In this document: positions 34,201 to 48,201 of the stretch, piece after piece
Layout: every line of letters begins with the position of its first letter
How positions within the stretch are numbered: position 1 is the first letter of the stretch
Assembly (NCBI GenBank): GCA_000499405.2
Contig: HG738139.1
Location: 10,316,616-10,380,615 of the forward strand
Source of the DNA: Onchocerca volvulus
Taxonomy: Eukaryota; Nematoda; Chromadorea; Rhabditida; Onchocercidae
Direction of reading: 5' to 3'
Length of the DNA: 64,000 bases
Position numbers and translations under genes: made by a program
The notes under the pieces: generated by a model
Database searches by the model: none
What the model was told of the DNA's origin: nothing
What the model saw: only the letters and a program-made list of their open reading frames with translations

Positions 34201-35311
34201 AAAAAAAAAAATTATTTCCATCTAACCTTTAAAAAAATTTAAAATTTAGTTGTGTCACAACCGTATTATTTGTATAGGCTTAGCTATTGTTTCTTGTAAT
34301 TGCAAATATTTCATTTTTATCAGAAATATAATATGCATAATCATATGCTTACTAAAAGTCTACTTTCATAAGAGCATTGTTAATGCTGCTCTCCTTGTCG
34401 ACTTAGTACAATATCACATCGCAGTTCATCCATTTCATAAAATTAAATTTTGTAAATTCCAAAAAAGTGAAATATTGATTTGAATGGTACATGACATCTT
34501 CATCTTCTTTTTTTTTTTTTTTTAATGGTACATAACAACATCTTCATAATTTTATTTTTCTCCTTTTCATACATCCTTTATTTTAAATTCCATCGATAAT
34601 TGGAATAGATCGCAACTTCCTCTTTATCAACTTTTGTTATTTACAGTCAGTATTCATCAGTTTTGGTTAAAATATCGATTGAACAATCCATATGATACTC
34701 GACAAATGAAACAACATCGAAATTGAATATCGATGTGATTGCGAGATTTCTATATGTTAATCTCTTTTTATGATTTATCAGAAAGAAATAGAAAAGCTTT
34801 AGAAATGATTATCGTAATGCTTCAAATATTTTTACTCACTAAATTCAATTCGAAATTCAAAATTCTTTTGCATTAAAACAAAACAATAAGTAGGAGGAAC
34901 AAAAGTTATCATTTATTATTGAAAAAAATTGATTTTTTTTTTTAAATCCTTCAGAATTCATTTATTTATAATCAAAAATAAACAACTTTGATCGGGATCA
35001 AAAAAAAAAAAAAAAAAGGAAGAAAAAGAAAAAAGTTTAAACATTTTTCTGCAAAGTGAGATTAAATACTTGAATTATCAGAACAATTCCATATTGAAAA
35101 TTGGAAAAATGCGTCCAAAAAAGAAAAAAAAGAAACTTTCACACATCAGATGGTTTATAACAATAAAGAAAGAACTGATTACAAATGATAAAAATAAACT
35201 AAGAGAATAATTTCCTTGGTCTTCTGAAAATTGGGAACGAAAAGTTGAAGTTAACATCAAAAAGCAATATCTATTTGTACTTAAACAAATACCGAAAAAA
35301 GCAAACATTCT
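31238..35311. other. Gene-poor spacer
   Basis: 4 kb with no exon I can support. Open frames at 32385-32597, 33074-33439, 33593-33811 and 34250-34483 on the plus strand are AT-driven (Asn/Lys/Phe/Ile-rich) and resemble nothing. Small imperfect tandem units with ATGAAGT and GTGATA/GTCAT steps occur at 33550-33620. The promoter region of ankmy2 is presumably 31240-31700. Confidence 0.55.
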
Positions 35312-36336
35312 TCAATCATCAGGTTGTAATTCGCTGTAAGCACCAGAATTAACGGCGTCAGCTAATTCGGTCTTACCAGCTTTTAACCGTTCACGAATCA
35401 ACTGAGCCATCGCGCGCTCTGTTCGTCTTTCCAATTTTTCCAATTTTTCAGCAATATCACGTTTCAAGTCCCAGTCAATCTATTAACAAAGTATTATTAA
35501 TTATGTTGCAAAATTTGCAAATAGCTGAAGTCAAAAAAGTTCACAAGTTAATGTATGCTATCCAACTTGGATTATAATCTTACTCAATCTCATTAATCTT
35601 AACTTTGAATGCATTTATTAGCTGCTTCATATGTTTTCAAAACAATCTGTATGTCTTGTTTGATAAAAAAAGATAGGAAAAAACAAAAAATAAAAAAAGT
35701 AAAAAATAAAAAACAAAATTGAAAAAGAGAAATCAAATAAGCGAACCTTTCGCGGTGCCAATGTTGTGATATCAATTTGTTCCACAGTGCTGGTATCTTG
35801 AGTGTCTGCTAACTGATCAGCAATCTCTTTCTCGACGGTAAATAAGTCTACGTCATTACGTTTATCACCCAAATCACTTTGTGGCTCGTAACTTCGAAAT
35901 GTGAGCTTTATCGACTTATTTGATGATTCAGAATCTTTCCCATTATCTAAAATCTTCCGATGGTCAATGGTCATAATTTTATTAATCTCGTAACCAATTC
36001 TTTACCAGTTACAGAACTTAAATTTGAATTTCATTCCAATAACTATTTCTGATCTTCACATCGTCCCTCCTCTATAACTTTATTTTCCAGCATCTATCCT
36101 TGATCCAACTTATTTATTACATCGAATAAAATAATGAATGAATAATCTTGATCAGACGATTGTTTTCAAGTAGAAAATTTACCTTCTTGTTGCATTCCTT
36201 CACACATTGCTTTCAATCGTCGTTTTCTTTCATTCGATTCTTGTTCTAGGCTAATACTCATTTCAGCAATATCTATATCTTGTTCTTCAACAATTCCATC
36301 CGCCATCTTTGATTCTTCAACACTTCCAAGTGTCAT
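35312..36336 (-). CDS. ccdc12: CCDC12 / Cwf18 pre-mRNA splicing factor
   Basis: Three exons on the minus strand: 36336-36183, 35946-35747, 35479-35312; 173 residues (human CCDC12 166). Residues 35-50 give a charged start of the cwf18 domain (ESNERKRRLKAM), the middle has FRSYEPQSDL, and the C-terminal block is nearly invariant: TTLAPRK followed by IDWDLKRDIAEKLEKLERRT and AQLIRERLKAG, a long coiled coil. Cwf18/CCDC12 is part of the activated (B-act) spliceosome. A CGTTCAG acceptor lies one base before the ATG. It sits 525 bp downstream of mrpl-22 on the same strand, compatible with a two-gene operon. Confidence 0.95.
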
Positions 36337-36861
36337 TCTGAACGATTTAGATTTTTCTAGTTTTCAAATCTCTTTAGAATACTCTAAGAAAATAGCATTT
36401 GAAAATGTAAACTTTTCCTTATCCATATATTCAAACTTGTCCAAAAAAATTCACATCTTCAAGAAATAACAGCAAATGTTTCTTTACGAAATAAATAAAA
36501 ATGGAAGACGAAAAAATATATCTCCACCAATTCCCTCTTTAATTTCTTCCTTTCTTTTATATTACCATCTCTTTGCGTTTTATCATATCAGAAATTCAGA
36601 AATAGAAAAGTTGATACAAACTTTGGACTTTTGCAACAACAAATTTCAGAAATTTTATTAAGTCTGAATTTGAACAAGAAATACAACATTTTCAATTAAC
36701 AGCATAAATAACTTTTCATTCATTTGATTTGAATAATTTAGACTGTCTACAAGACAAAAGCAAACAGGATAGAAATAATTTCTACAAAATGCTTTTTCTT
36801 CTATATCCAAAAAAAAAAAAAAAAAAAATTCCATAAAGGATAACAACAGAAATGAAAAGTG
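36337..36861. other. Spacer between mrpl-22 and ccdc12
   Basis: 525 bp of AT-rich sequence holding the 3' UTR of mrpl-22 and the 5' region of ccdc12. A poly-A run lies at 36810-36827. No gene is seen. Confidence 0.6.
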
Positions 36862-39800
36862 TTAAATACTATATTCGATAGAACGCTCCCTCAAATATTT
36901 GTAATAATCTTCCATTTTATCCCAGCCATTCTTCGGTACCCATCTATTTTTCATAGGCGGTCCATCACCTTCCTCAAGTCTATAAATATATTATCTGACA
37001 TCAATTTATATATTCCAAAAAAAAAGAAAAAAAAATTGAAAAATTCTTCTAATTTATGAAAATAAATAGCATATATCGATATCAGCACTTGTTTTAATAA
37101 GCGAAAACTAATTTTCAATGTACTATATGCTATGGATTTTTAAACATAACATTACTGTAATTTTTTTTTTGTTTTACAACATTATCAAATTTAATAGAAG
37201 TGCAGAAAATTAAAGCAACTAAAAATTTCTACAGTAAATTCGAACATTCAAATAATACTCAGCAAAGCAGAGAACGCTAAGAATTTATCTTTGATCAACA
37301 AATGATAAGTTTCACAAAATATTATATCCAACTATAGTCAAAAAATGAACTGTCGCATAAAGAAATTATTGAGGGTGCTAAAACGAATAGAAAATGGATA
37401 AGACGAACGAACATTCCTTCCTTTCAATCTATATACAAGCTTAAGTTGGGAAAGTGGTTCCTGTGGTACAATGAATCTTTGATGATAAAGGATTTTATTT
37501 AGATGGAAGAGTTTATCTTCCTATGTAATACAAATAATTGTTGAAGAATATCCAAGATAAATGATCAAAGGATTATTCTTGCTGATAATAGAGAAGACTG
37601 TCAATTTGTTGATTTATTGTAGAACTCTGTTGGATCGTTGTAGAAACTGATATGTTCTGGAGAAGTTGTAGCCAAGAATGATTCTTCTCCAAAACGCAAA
37701 TCCTTATGTATCCTTCCGAGGTTCCTCCTTCTTTCCTGATCTCCACTCATGAATGGTCGACTTCGCTTGTTTCTTTGTTGACCGAAGTATTCTGGAGGAA
37801 AATATGTTTGTCCCTTTGTTTAGTGGTTAAAGAAAAACATGTTTATCGCGCTCTTTGAACTCTACTACTCCTTGGTTATTATAATTTTCAGACTTTTCCG
37901 ACATTTCTGATCGAAGCAAAATTGAATTTTGAAGAGGAAGAATGTGAGGGTTACAGTGAAAGATATTCAGTTTCTATTTGAATTCGTCCTTTGGCAGCAC
38001 TTTTAGTTCGTAATGCGATGAATTCCTCTTGTTCGATTTCTTGCTATGGTTCCTCAAACACTAGTGAATGACTTTTTGAGCTAAAATCATCATCAATCTC
38101 TTTTGCAGTATTAGTACCAGTAGAAGTGGTAGTAATTTCTGATGCTGTAGATGTATCATTTTGATTAATGGTACTATTAGAAGTTTGTCATAATTTGATA
38201 ATTCGATGGCTCATCATCGGATTTACAACATCAATTGTTGGACTTTGAGATTATGTAGTACTACTCTTGGTAGTTTTAGTTGTTGTAAGCATTGATTTTA
38301 CTGATTATTTGAAGCTATCACCGGATAACACCAGATCGGTGTTGTCGGAAGCGATTTCAGATTGTGATAACATTAGATTATTGTTATCTGGAAACGATTT
38401 CAGATTGTTGTCATGATCCCAGATTAGTTGAAAGGCATTCTGATGGATGAGATGATTCGTCAGTAATCGGAGAATTCTTAGGAATTGTTGTCGTAAATGA
38501 CGGATACTTATTTGATAGTAAGTAAAATCGTTTATTTTTCGCTGGATCAAGATTTGTTCGTTGTCTTAATTATGCAACGGATGATTAAGGAGTACGACTG
38601 GTTGTTCGTTTTATTCTGCCTTGTAAAGCGGTAGCATTCGAGCAGAAAGATGATGATGAACTACTTTGAAGTGGTAAATAACTGGCACGAGATTCTGTAT
38701 ACCACTTGTAGTATCACGCGTAATTTCCAGTGTTATCGATGTTGTACCGGGAGACTTTCATACTACCACTTTTCGGTTCCACTAATCCGGAAATTTTCCT
38801 TGTTTCGTCACTATTTTGATTGATTGATAATTTCGAATTTTTCATTTCAATCACTGTTATTCCTCAACAGGCATTTCCTGTTTTTCTCCCGCTCCATATG
38901 ATTTACTTTTATCTTTATTTTCGCCAGAAAGTTTAATTTTGAGCATTTTTTGATTACTGTTACCAGTAGCATTGTTTGATGCGAAGTTGATTGATAGTTG
39001 GTGATGGTATTGAGGTTTAGGTTCCGTAACTAGTAAAAGAAGTACTTCGAGATGAATGTTCACTACTGTTCAATCTGGATAATGTTTTGATTGATGATGA
39101 ATAAACATATACAGCGGATGCACGAAGTGCGGGAACTTTTGATGCAAGTTTATATGCAGCTGCAGCTGCACTTGAGGTTTACAGCGAATAGCCTGCTTGG
39201 TCCATAGTGAACTTCCCCCAACTATTTCTGAATGTAATTGATCCCGGATGGTTTTGTCGTATTGGTGAAGCAATCGTTCGTCCGCCTGCAGTCGTTTGAT
39301 CAGTGTCTTTAGTCGACCAAAGTATAAGCCATAGTGCTTCCTAATTTGACCTTTGCTTCTTTCCACGACCAGCAAATTGGTATCGTCCGTTTTGTTCGGA
39401 GATGCTTTCTTTGAATTATTGTTTCATAAAGATTGTTGAACATGATAGCGAAAAAAAGAAAAAGGCTAACCTTACGAAAATATTAATGTATCGATATCTT
39501 GTAATTGTAATACGTTCACGCGCATGACGTCTGTAGCCTTTGACAATTTGACACTGAATCGGAAATGCTTCTGCGACATGCATATCAGATGGAAATTCAA
39601 TGTGAAGTTCTGCAGATGCTTTCTTTTTTGCATCAATTAGAGCTTGTCTTAAAATCATACATGCCTGAAACAGAAATGATTGAAGTTGAGCGGAATTTGA
39701 AAACTTTAACTTCGCAGAAATTGTTAAAACTTTCCTCGACTACTATTAAATTTAATAAATAATAATATGGCGTATTTCCAAGCACGCCCTACCCACCATA

Positions 39801-40987
39801 AGTTAATCCTTTTTTCTATATGATTTCATAGAAGCTAATTAGGATAACTAAACTAAAAGTATGAAATGACTTTTTACAATAAGCAAACAAAGTTAAAAAT
39901 TATACAGTGAATTTTAAAAATTTTTGAAAACCTTTTTACGCTGTAGTCTTAACTGTTCCATTGCTTCGTCAACATTCAAGCGCCAAACTAAATGACAAGC
40001 CATAAACATCCTTTTAGGACTACAATGGACCGATTCACGACAGTAATAAACTTGCCGTAAAAGTGGTAAACCGGTCTCAGGACTCACATAATTCGGTGGC
40101 CAAACTACCTAAAAAGTATCCTTCTTTAACACTGTAGTGCTCTTTAAGAGCTTTAATAACTTCAAATTTTTTAAGATGCAAAATACATGAAGATAATATA
40201 CCGATCGATCTTGATGCCTTAACTATGAAGTTCATAAAATATGGTTTCCAAATGGAACAGGAAATATAAAATATAGAAATCATAGATTTTTAAATGTAAT
40301 ACTATCTAGAATCTATAGAAAATTAATAAAAAATATGGAAAATCCGGAACAAATTCTTTTTATTGACAATAAAGTTTGGCAATAATACAATTAAGATGAT
40401 TTTAAAAATCTATGAATGACACACTATATGCTTTGAAAAGAAATAAAATTCAACCTTGTTATAGTAATTCCATTTTTCAGGGGTCATTACATCTTGACCA
40501 ATCATAGGATGCGCTTCACCTTCCTCACCATCATGTCGTTTCTCCAAATCCCATTCAGGTGCATAATATAGTTTCGGCCTTATCTGTAACGATGACTGTT
40601 TTCGAAAAAATCTCTGTTTCATCAATGATAAGTACTTGAAAAATTCACATGACTATTTAAATATTGGTAAGTCATTTATATCAAATTCGTATAAAAAATT
40701 TTTATCTTAGAAAAGAGTTGCTCATACTTCCTTTCAAATAATTTAAATCTATATCAATTACATTCCAGAAAATGCTTCACCTGTTCATCACACTGAAGTT
40801 TTGGTTGTCTAAGTTGTATTCGTCGTTTCCATGCTTCTTCGGCAGTAACATCGGTACCGGGATATAATGTTCCGTGAGATCTTTGGTAAATTTGCGACAA
40901 TGAAACTGGCGGAAAAAAAGTTGGTCGTAATGGATATTCAAAATAATGATGCACTTTTAGACATAAAAATCCTGACCGTTTCAGCAT
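36862..40987 (-). CDS. mrpl-22: Mitochondrial large-subunit ribosomal protein L22
   Basis: Five exons on the minus strand: 40987-40781, 40583-40455, 40108-39932, 39664-39471, 36979-36862; 274 residues. The core matches mitochondrial uL22: SPKRMFMACHLVWRLNVDEA, ACMILRQALIDAKKKASAEL, HARERITITRYRYINIFVR, followed across the last intron by LEEGDGPPMKNRW. uL22 lines the exit tunnel of the mitoribosome. The N-terminal 60 residues are a plausible mitochondrial presequence plus an animal-specific extension. The last intron is 2,491 bp and contains a retrotransposon remnant on the same strand; it keeps a normal AAG|GTTAGC donor and TTTATAG acceptor, so splicing should still produce an intact protein. 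Confidence 0.95.
37430..39420 (-). mobile_element. Pao-like retrotransposon remnant in the last intron of mrpl-22
   Basis: On the minus strand, 37903 down to about 37430 is an LTR of the same family as the element at 11873: it starts TGTCGGAAAAGTCTGAAAAT and shares CACTAAACAAAGGGACAAAC and CTCCA-A. Upstream of it (37904-39420) are broken frames. At 39400-39250 one encodes a pol fragment just before reverse transcriptase (RRLK-like ...LLHQYDKTIRDQLHSEIV), a signature of BEL/Pao pol. RNase H and integrase are missing and the 5' LTR is absent, so this is a truncated, dead copy. The 3' limit of the LTR is approximate. Confidence 0.7.
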
Positions 40988-42403
40988 CTTTCATTAATTA
41001 TCCGAACTTTCAGATCATTCAGCAATCATTCGAAACCTGAAATAATCCAAACGCATGCAAAAACTCCTTTAGTTTTTAGTTTTACCCAATTTCAATCTCA
41101 AATACTAGTTTACCATGAATCTTACAGTAAAGAGAATAAAAATATATACGTGGAAAAAAGAAAAAAAAAAAAAAAGAAATGAGATCTATTCAAATTTTTA
41201 GTATCAAAATCCATAAATTAGTTTATATTAGAATGAAAAAAAAAAAAAAAAAAAAAATCTGCAATAATTACGCTACCAACATAATTTAATTTTCAACGAA
41301 ATTGTGTCGATAAGAATTATTTATAATGCACATAAATATTTGGTTAACAAAAACCTTTTCCTTCTTTGTTCATTTTTGAAGAAATGAAAACAATTTGTAT
41401 AACACATTAAGCTAACTTTATTACTATTAAAATTAATCCAAAATGAATTATATTCATACCTGCTAAGACTTTTTATTAATTAAAAGCGTTAGTATATTAT
41501 TACCAAATATATCACTGTAACATACCCAAGTTATACTAATATTAAACAATGCTCAGAATTTAAAATGTCACTAATTCTTGCAATTCAAGCATCAAATTGA
41601 TATTAAATAATTCTCACAGAATTGATTTATGTTATCAAATCGGGCTTAAAAATTTTTAATATTTTGATTTGATTTGTACAAGCTTAAATTACTTAACATC
41701 CTTAGTTAGATACTTTACTCATCAATTTATACGCGGTAAACTATCCGAGGGAAGAAACACTACAAAATACTGGAATACAAAATAGTGTGAATAATTTTTC
41801 ATCAGAATATTAGCATTGTAGTTACAAATATCTACAAATATATTAATATAAAGTGCTGCACACTGCTATGACAATTTTTGCGAAAAACAAAAGCAATAGA
41901 TAGGTTAAATGTCAAACTGACCTACGGTAATAAAAATTACACTAGATATTTATGAAATGATGTAAATAAATTATGTAACTGTGACTAAACAATAACAATT
42001 GGACAGTTCTAAATGAAAGATGGGATGTAAAAGTTTAAAAGACATCTCAAGCTATGAAATTAAATCTCTTCTACTATTGAAACTATTCAATCGTAATAAT
42101 ACAAATAAAAGTAAAAAATAAAAACAATTTCATCAAAAAACAGAATATGACAGAATGATAGAAAATGACAATTACTGCAATGATCAAATGAAAGGAGATA
42201 AAATTTCACGTTATCTCATTTCATTTCTCATAAATAAATATCACAATGAAAGATAGCTAAAACTTAGCTTTAGGAAAGATTCACAAATAATGTATTCATT
42301 CGGCAGCCATCACAGAAAAAACTCTTCAAGAAATATTTGGAGCGAAAAATATGATAAATTATAAAAATATATTTTCAACATAAAGAAAATAAAAACATTT
42401 TGT
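40988..42403. other. Spacer between smpd2 and mrpl-22
   Basis: AT-rich, with poly-A runs at 41160-41176 and 41238-41257. A TATTTCAG acceptor on the minus strand at about 41040 precedes the mrpl-22 start by some 50 bases and is a possible spliced-leader site. No other feature is seen. Confidence 0.55.
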
Positions 42404-45400
42404 TTATTCATTCAACAGCATAGATACTGATGCTTTTGACGCTTTCAAAGCTTTGTATTCCAATGTTAAGCCAATGAAACCATGCCACAAGCAAAATCCT
42501 ATTAATAATGTGAGGAAAAATCGAAGTATTAATGTCTGAAATATAGATATTTGAGTGAGAAATTATTTATTTGTTAATGTAATGGTACTAAAAAACAATA
42601 ACATTTAAAAAAATGAATAAACCAAGTTTATAATTAGGTTTTGATAATATCTTAAATTTTTTCTGAAATTCTTAAATGAAGTTCTCAAAAAACATGTTTT
42701 GAGCTGCTTCTTTTACATTTCCCTATATAATGTCATGACCAGACCGAATTTTGAAACAAACAATCTTCCAGTTTAACAAGTACAATAAAAAAGATGAAAA
42801 AATAACTCAAATTGAAAGACATCTTCCGTTAAAAGCTCTTTTCATGAAAAATAATTCAAATGTAATGTGAAAAAAAAAAAAATGAAATATGGTCATAAAC
42901 TAACCGCAGTCACAGTACCAGGAACATGCTGTTCAATTAAAAAAGTGGACAGAATTAATCCAACGAGGATAATGAAAAGGCTAAGGAAAATAAAACGATC
43001 CCGCCTAACACGAGTTATACCTTCCTGTTGAATTTCGATAACTCTCTTCAGCAAATTTGGTTGAATTAACGATAGATTTTTGGTAATCTGCAGTGATCGA
43101 AAATCAGCATGTTTTTTTTTCTTTTGAAATTTAAATATGTCAATTTTAAAATTATTCAAAAATCAAAAACTAATTAAGAATACATATCTATCTATTCGTA
43201 ATCGCAAATATAAAAGTGAAAAAAAGTTTCTGAGCTTAAAAATTGCAAAAAATGGTTTTGCAGAAATATTGTTCCATACTATCGGAGTCTTGCACAGCCA
43301 AGTGCCTTCTATCATTTAATAAGAGTACTAATACCAAATAAATTCTCAGTTCCTTATAATGTAAACAACAACGTATTAAATAATGCACGGCATTTGGATG
43401 TATATTAATTTATTATCAAGTGAAGGTCATGATAATATTAAAAGAGAAATAAATTAATACTTCGTCATACCACTCCGATATGTAAAATTCGGCGTAAACT
43501 CCGGCATGATCACTATAGCTTATTGATTTTTGATCATGGATTTGTTTCATCCTTATTTCGCACAGCTTCAGTTCTATTTTACCTAAATGAGATGCATATT
43601 TATAAAGAGATTTTTACAAAAAAGAAAAAAAGGAAAATAGAAACTATTTGGAAAAATACGCCTTAAGCCACAAGATTTTCGTAATTTCTTTTTGTCAGAT
43701 TCATAAAATGAACATTCCGGGAAGACTAACAATAATATCAGAATTTGAAAAATGGATAAAATATTAGAAAAAAGTAACTGTGGTTCTAGATAGGAAATAT
43801 TGATCACCATAAATAGATATAACAATCAATGCAGTTTTGTTAACAGTAATAAATTTGTTTATTCAATTAACTTAGAAATCTACGTTTCGGGATTCAATAA
43901 ATCTCCGGACAGCATTTCCTGCGTTGATGATTGGAATCATTTTTTACTAAGATGTTTGGAAATGTGTAATCGGTTGACAAAAGGTTGAGTGAATAGGATG
44001 AACAAGGGAAACTTTGTAAACCAATTTGTTCAACTTCTGAATCATCGGTTATGTGAGTGTGATAGTCCTTATTGTGGAGAACTGGACCTTTTTTGTTGAT
44101 CAATGTTGTGTTGCAGTTTACGGTTTGTTATATCAGTTTACTGAGCATATTTTCTAGATTTAATGATTTCGCTAGAATTTAGAAAGTTTTAATAGCAAAT
44201 ACAAATAGTGTCTATGACTATTTTTAACGCAAGTTCGACTTCGGTAAATGTTTTGAACTTCCTATCTTATCTAAATAATAATTCTTGTTGGTTACTGTCT
44301 ACAGTTCATTTTTCATGACACCGCAATGCAACCAAGAAATCTTACTTTCTTTTTTCCTTCTTTTTTTTTTTTTTTTGATCCAATTTAAATTGCTCAATTT
44401 CGCTCTTCGTCTAACGTTATTTGTATGATTCGAAATAAATATAAAATTACAAACACAAGTCATTAATTTAAAAAAATAAATAAATACAGAGGAGAAATGA
44501 GCATTATCCAGTGACCTACAACTATATACGAGATAAATATATTTATTTAAGAATATGTTTTAATATCAAACAGCATTTTTCAATGGTGCAAAAACTGCAA
44601 TTACATTGATATTAGCAGCTAAATCAAATCATTATCCAAATTTGATAACTATTTCAATATAAGTTAAAAGCAACGTGATTAAACTTACTTTTCCCACTCT
44701 TATACATGATATAATCCAAACGTTTTCCATAATTTTTCATGTTTTTGAATCGTTCAGGAGTATAGCAATTATCAAATCTTCCGAAAGTCGCACCGCAATC
44801 ATCGCAACTATTCTGAAACAAAAAAATTTGTAAAATCTTCCTTTTCTTCAGAGAAGGTTTCAAAGAATTAAAATGATGATAAAAAGATTAATGCTTATCT
44901 TATTCTGCCCCTTTAATATAACTCGAATTCTCGTCTAGTTCTTAAATAATTCAGTGAATTTGATTTTCATTAAAAATAGGCAATTACATTCGCATCAAGC
45001 AGTTAAATCTCTTACAGAACATGAAGTATTTAAATATCCGCTTTAAATTAAATCTTCTTTGAGTATGATGAAATTACTTTTATTCTGCTGTTAAAAGGGC
45101 TTTAAAAATAACCGGTTTTTGAATCCAAGCATCTTTGAGGTTTGCATTTTGCATGATTAAATCGTAGGCAAGGCAATCAGGTTCAATGTTAAAATCACCT
45201 GAAGAATAATGATCCATATATTTCAATATGGAACTATGAGCAGGAACAAAAACTGTAAAAAAGTACAATAATTACTTTTTGTTTCTTAATTTCCAATTAA
45301 TAAACACCACGCATATAAGGAAAAAAGGAATTATCCTGTCTTTAAAAAATTCAATTCTCATATTTGAAAGCTACGAAATTCAGAAAATCAATATAGTATG

Positions 45401-47698
45401 AAATATTGTGATTCTTATAAAAATTTTATTCGCGGGATAGAAAAAAAAAAAACAGACAGTTCGCAGCATCAATGTATAGCGCAATATAGAATTTTGGTTG
45501 CCAAAAAGCAATCATTCCGATATGTAATTGGATGGAAAAAAAAAATCAAATTCAATAGTTTGATAACTGGGATAGACAATCTTTTTCATAAACAACTGAA
45601 CCTGTATTAGGAAATGGTCAGAATTTTCAAGATAAGTCGATTGTAGGAGAAAACAAACCAGCAAGAATTAAGGCATCAGCGGAATAACTTGTATGTTTGA
45701 CAAATTGAGCCAGTTCAAAAGCTTGTGCAAGGCGATGAGGTAAATATAAATCTTTATTAGGATCATATTCAGCATGAAGCTATAAATTTGAATTTCAAAG
45801 AAAAATTTTATCTAATTTATTTGAAAAAAATAAAGTGAAAAATAAACATTTATCTAAAGAAAAAACGAAGAAAAATTTATGAGGCTCAGATTTGAAAAGT
45901 ATTCGATGATACATGCAAAAAAAAACTATGATTGTTTTGATTTTTTATACCAGAGTATTACTAAAGCTTATGGGGAATCCAAAAGAAAAAGTTACTAAGT
46001 TTATGAAAAGATTAGAAAAACTTACATGAGCAGCATAAAAATTGATGCGGTATTGCTCAATTTCAATTTCCACTAAGCCTACACCTTTTCCACCAAACCA
46101 ATCACCTCTGAAATCGAAAAATACTTTGACTTTAATTTGAAAAATTCAGAAAGGTTTGGGATTTGTAAGCAAGCTCGGATACATTGAAATTATGACATCT
46201 TCGTAATTCTCGAATATCAAAAATATTTCCTAGCTGACTATTAAACTTATTCCGATAAGCAAATATGAGTGGTTAGATCAAAAACGCGTGGCTCAAAAAT
46301 CCAAATTAACTGTGGAAATACTGTCACAGACTAATTAGAAGAAATCTTTCGTCTAAATTCCTGACAGTTTAGTAGTTCTGTACATTGAATAAACGGCTTG
46401 AAAATTAATATCGTTTTCTGCTTAACATTCTCTGACGTGCAGTAGTAATGCCACTATCATAAGAAAATCTTATGAATTGAACGACAAACTTTAACATCGT
46501 AAAATTTAGCTACCTGTGTATATGATGAGCAAACCCATTCAATGTGAAACGATGCATTAAAGTTGAAACAATCGGATAGCGACTGAAAACGCAAAGACCA
46601 CTTCCAGTGAAACCACTACAATGAGAAATGAAGAGAATCACAGTTTGTTGATAAATTTAAAATTTAATTATCTAAAAATTTCAAAGATACCAATAAATGT
46701 TATTCCATTCCATATGTTGTTTGTAAGATTTATATCAATGCCAACAATGGATTTGACGAATTCAAAGATTTTTTTTTATATGGAATGGATTTTAATTTAA
46801 TTCTGTAACTTTTAAACGGCAACTGAATCTGAACTTTAGAAAAAAGATAATACCTATGAAAATAATAGCTGTAAACATATGTTTCCTTCAGTGTTTCTTG
46901 TAAGCGAAAAAAATCACGTTCTTTCCAAATCTAGAAAAATAAAATAAAGATTTTTCGGATTTTAAATAATTAAGACTTTGCGGAAAAATGTCACATATCA
47001 ATATGTTACTAAAAATATGACTTGCAAAACTTTCAAATACGACTCCAAGATCCAACTTTCTCCATTCAGAAACATTTCTGAGAACAGGAAAATTCACATT
47101 TCAAATAGAATGAACTATTTCAATATAAAATTTAATAAAATATACTACGGATTAGAAACATACTTCTTCTAAGGCCACAATATCATATTCGTTTTGTAGC
47201 AAAGCTTCCCCAATCTTCTTTATTCGAAGAGTATGATCACTGCTTCCAAATGGCCATGAAAAAGGTAAAGCCCTGAAAAGTAAAACTTTTAGTATGGCAG
47301 AGAAAGATATGCACCGAATTATCAAAAATGCATAAACCAGTAATTTAATCAAGGAAAGTAATGTAAATATCCACTTATTTTAATATTAGAAAAACTATGA
47401 AAATTGAAATTATATATAGTAATAGAATTACTAATCCAAAGATTTGAAGAATCCAAGAAAATTTATTGCATGCATCTAATAAATTCCGGGAAAATCCTAG
47501 CACCGTTAAATCCTATTTTCAGAAAATCATATAGAAATCTTATTTCAGAAGAATGATACTTTTTGATGTGGAAAAATTCATTTCATAATTCAAATGATTC
47601 CCCAATTTTAATTGCAAAAGCTTCCCTATATGTTTTTTAAAAATTAAAAAAAATAAATACCAGCAATTTAAGCTAACAACGCGCAATACCAGTGGCAT
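42404..47698 (-). CDS. smpd2: Neutral sphingomyelinase (SMPD2 type)
   Basis: Eleven exons on the minus strand: 47698-47661, 47272-47164, 46930-46854, 46615-46514, 46107-46026, 45779-45659, 45198-45113, 44812-44689, 43582-43461, 43087-42905, 42535-42404; 391 residues (human nSMase1 423). It hydrolyses sphingomyelin to ceramide and phosphocholine at neutral pH, needing Mg2+. The endonuclease/exonuclease/phosphatase fold is recognisable by SLNCW (N11), ALEEIW (E49), AAHLHAEYD (H136, H138), LAGDFN (D178, N180) and YSDHAG (D271, H272), all catalytic or metal-binding positions. Two C-terminal membrane helices (about 319-338 and 352-373) anchor it,  as in SMPD2. The ATG is the first one after a TCATTTCAG acceptor. 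The stop codon overlaps an AATAAA. It lies 503 bp downstream of rwdd4 on the same strand. Confidence 0.95.
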
Positions 47699-48201
47699 AT
47701 TTTCTGGGCAATAATGTAATAAATTTCGCCCGGTGACTTGAAATTTTACTGAAATGAACGAAGAAAAGAAATCTTTATAATGAAACAATAGCAATCGCAG
47801 AAAAATTCGCAATGTGACGATTGTTATCAATTTCCCAATTTTTCAAATATCATAGCATCCATTGTAAATCATTATATTACATCTATTTAAATACATTTAT
47901 TGGTTTAGTTGCATTGCGGATGAAACATTAATAAAATTTTGATTGAAGAAGAGCAATGTAATTAAATGATTAATGATGAAAGATCACCAGCGAAACATTA
48001 ATAAAAGACGAAAAAAAAAGTTATGACAATCATTCACTTTTTCCGTTATTCGTAATAAATATCTATAGAACATCGATAACAACTTTGACAAAAGAATCAT
48101 TCGGTGCGAAAAAAAAATTTCGATTAGGGATAACATTAAAATTTCTCTTTATTAAAATAAAGAATAAAAATTAATTGAGCATCAACATAGGAATTAAAAA
48201 A
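47699..48201. other. Spacer between rwdd4 and smpd2
   Basis: 503 bp, AT-rich. It carries the smpd2 5' UTR start site (minus-strand acceptor TTCATTTCAG near 47753) and the rwdd4 3' UTR. No gene is seen. Confidence 0.6.
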
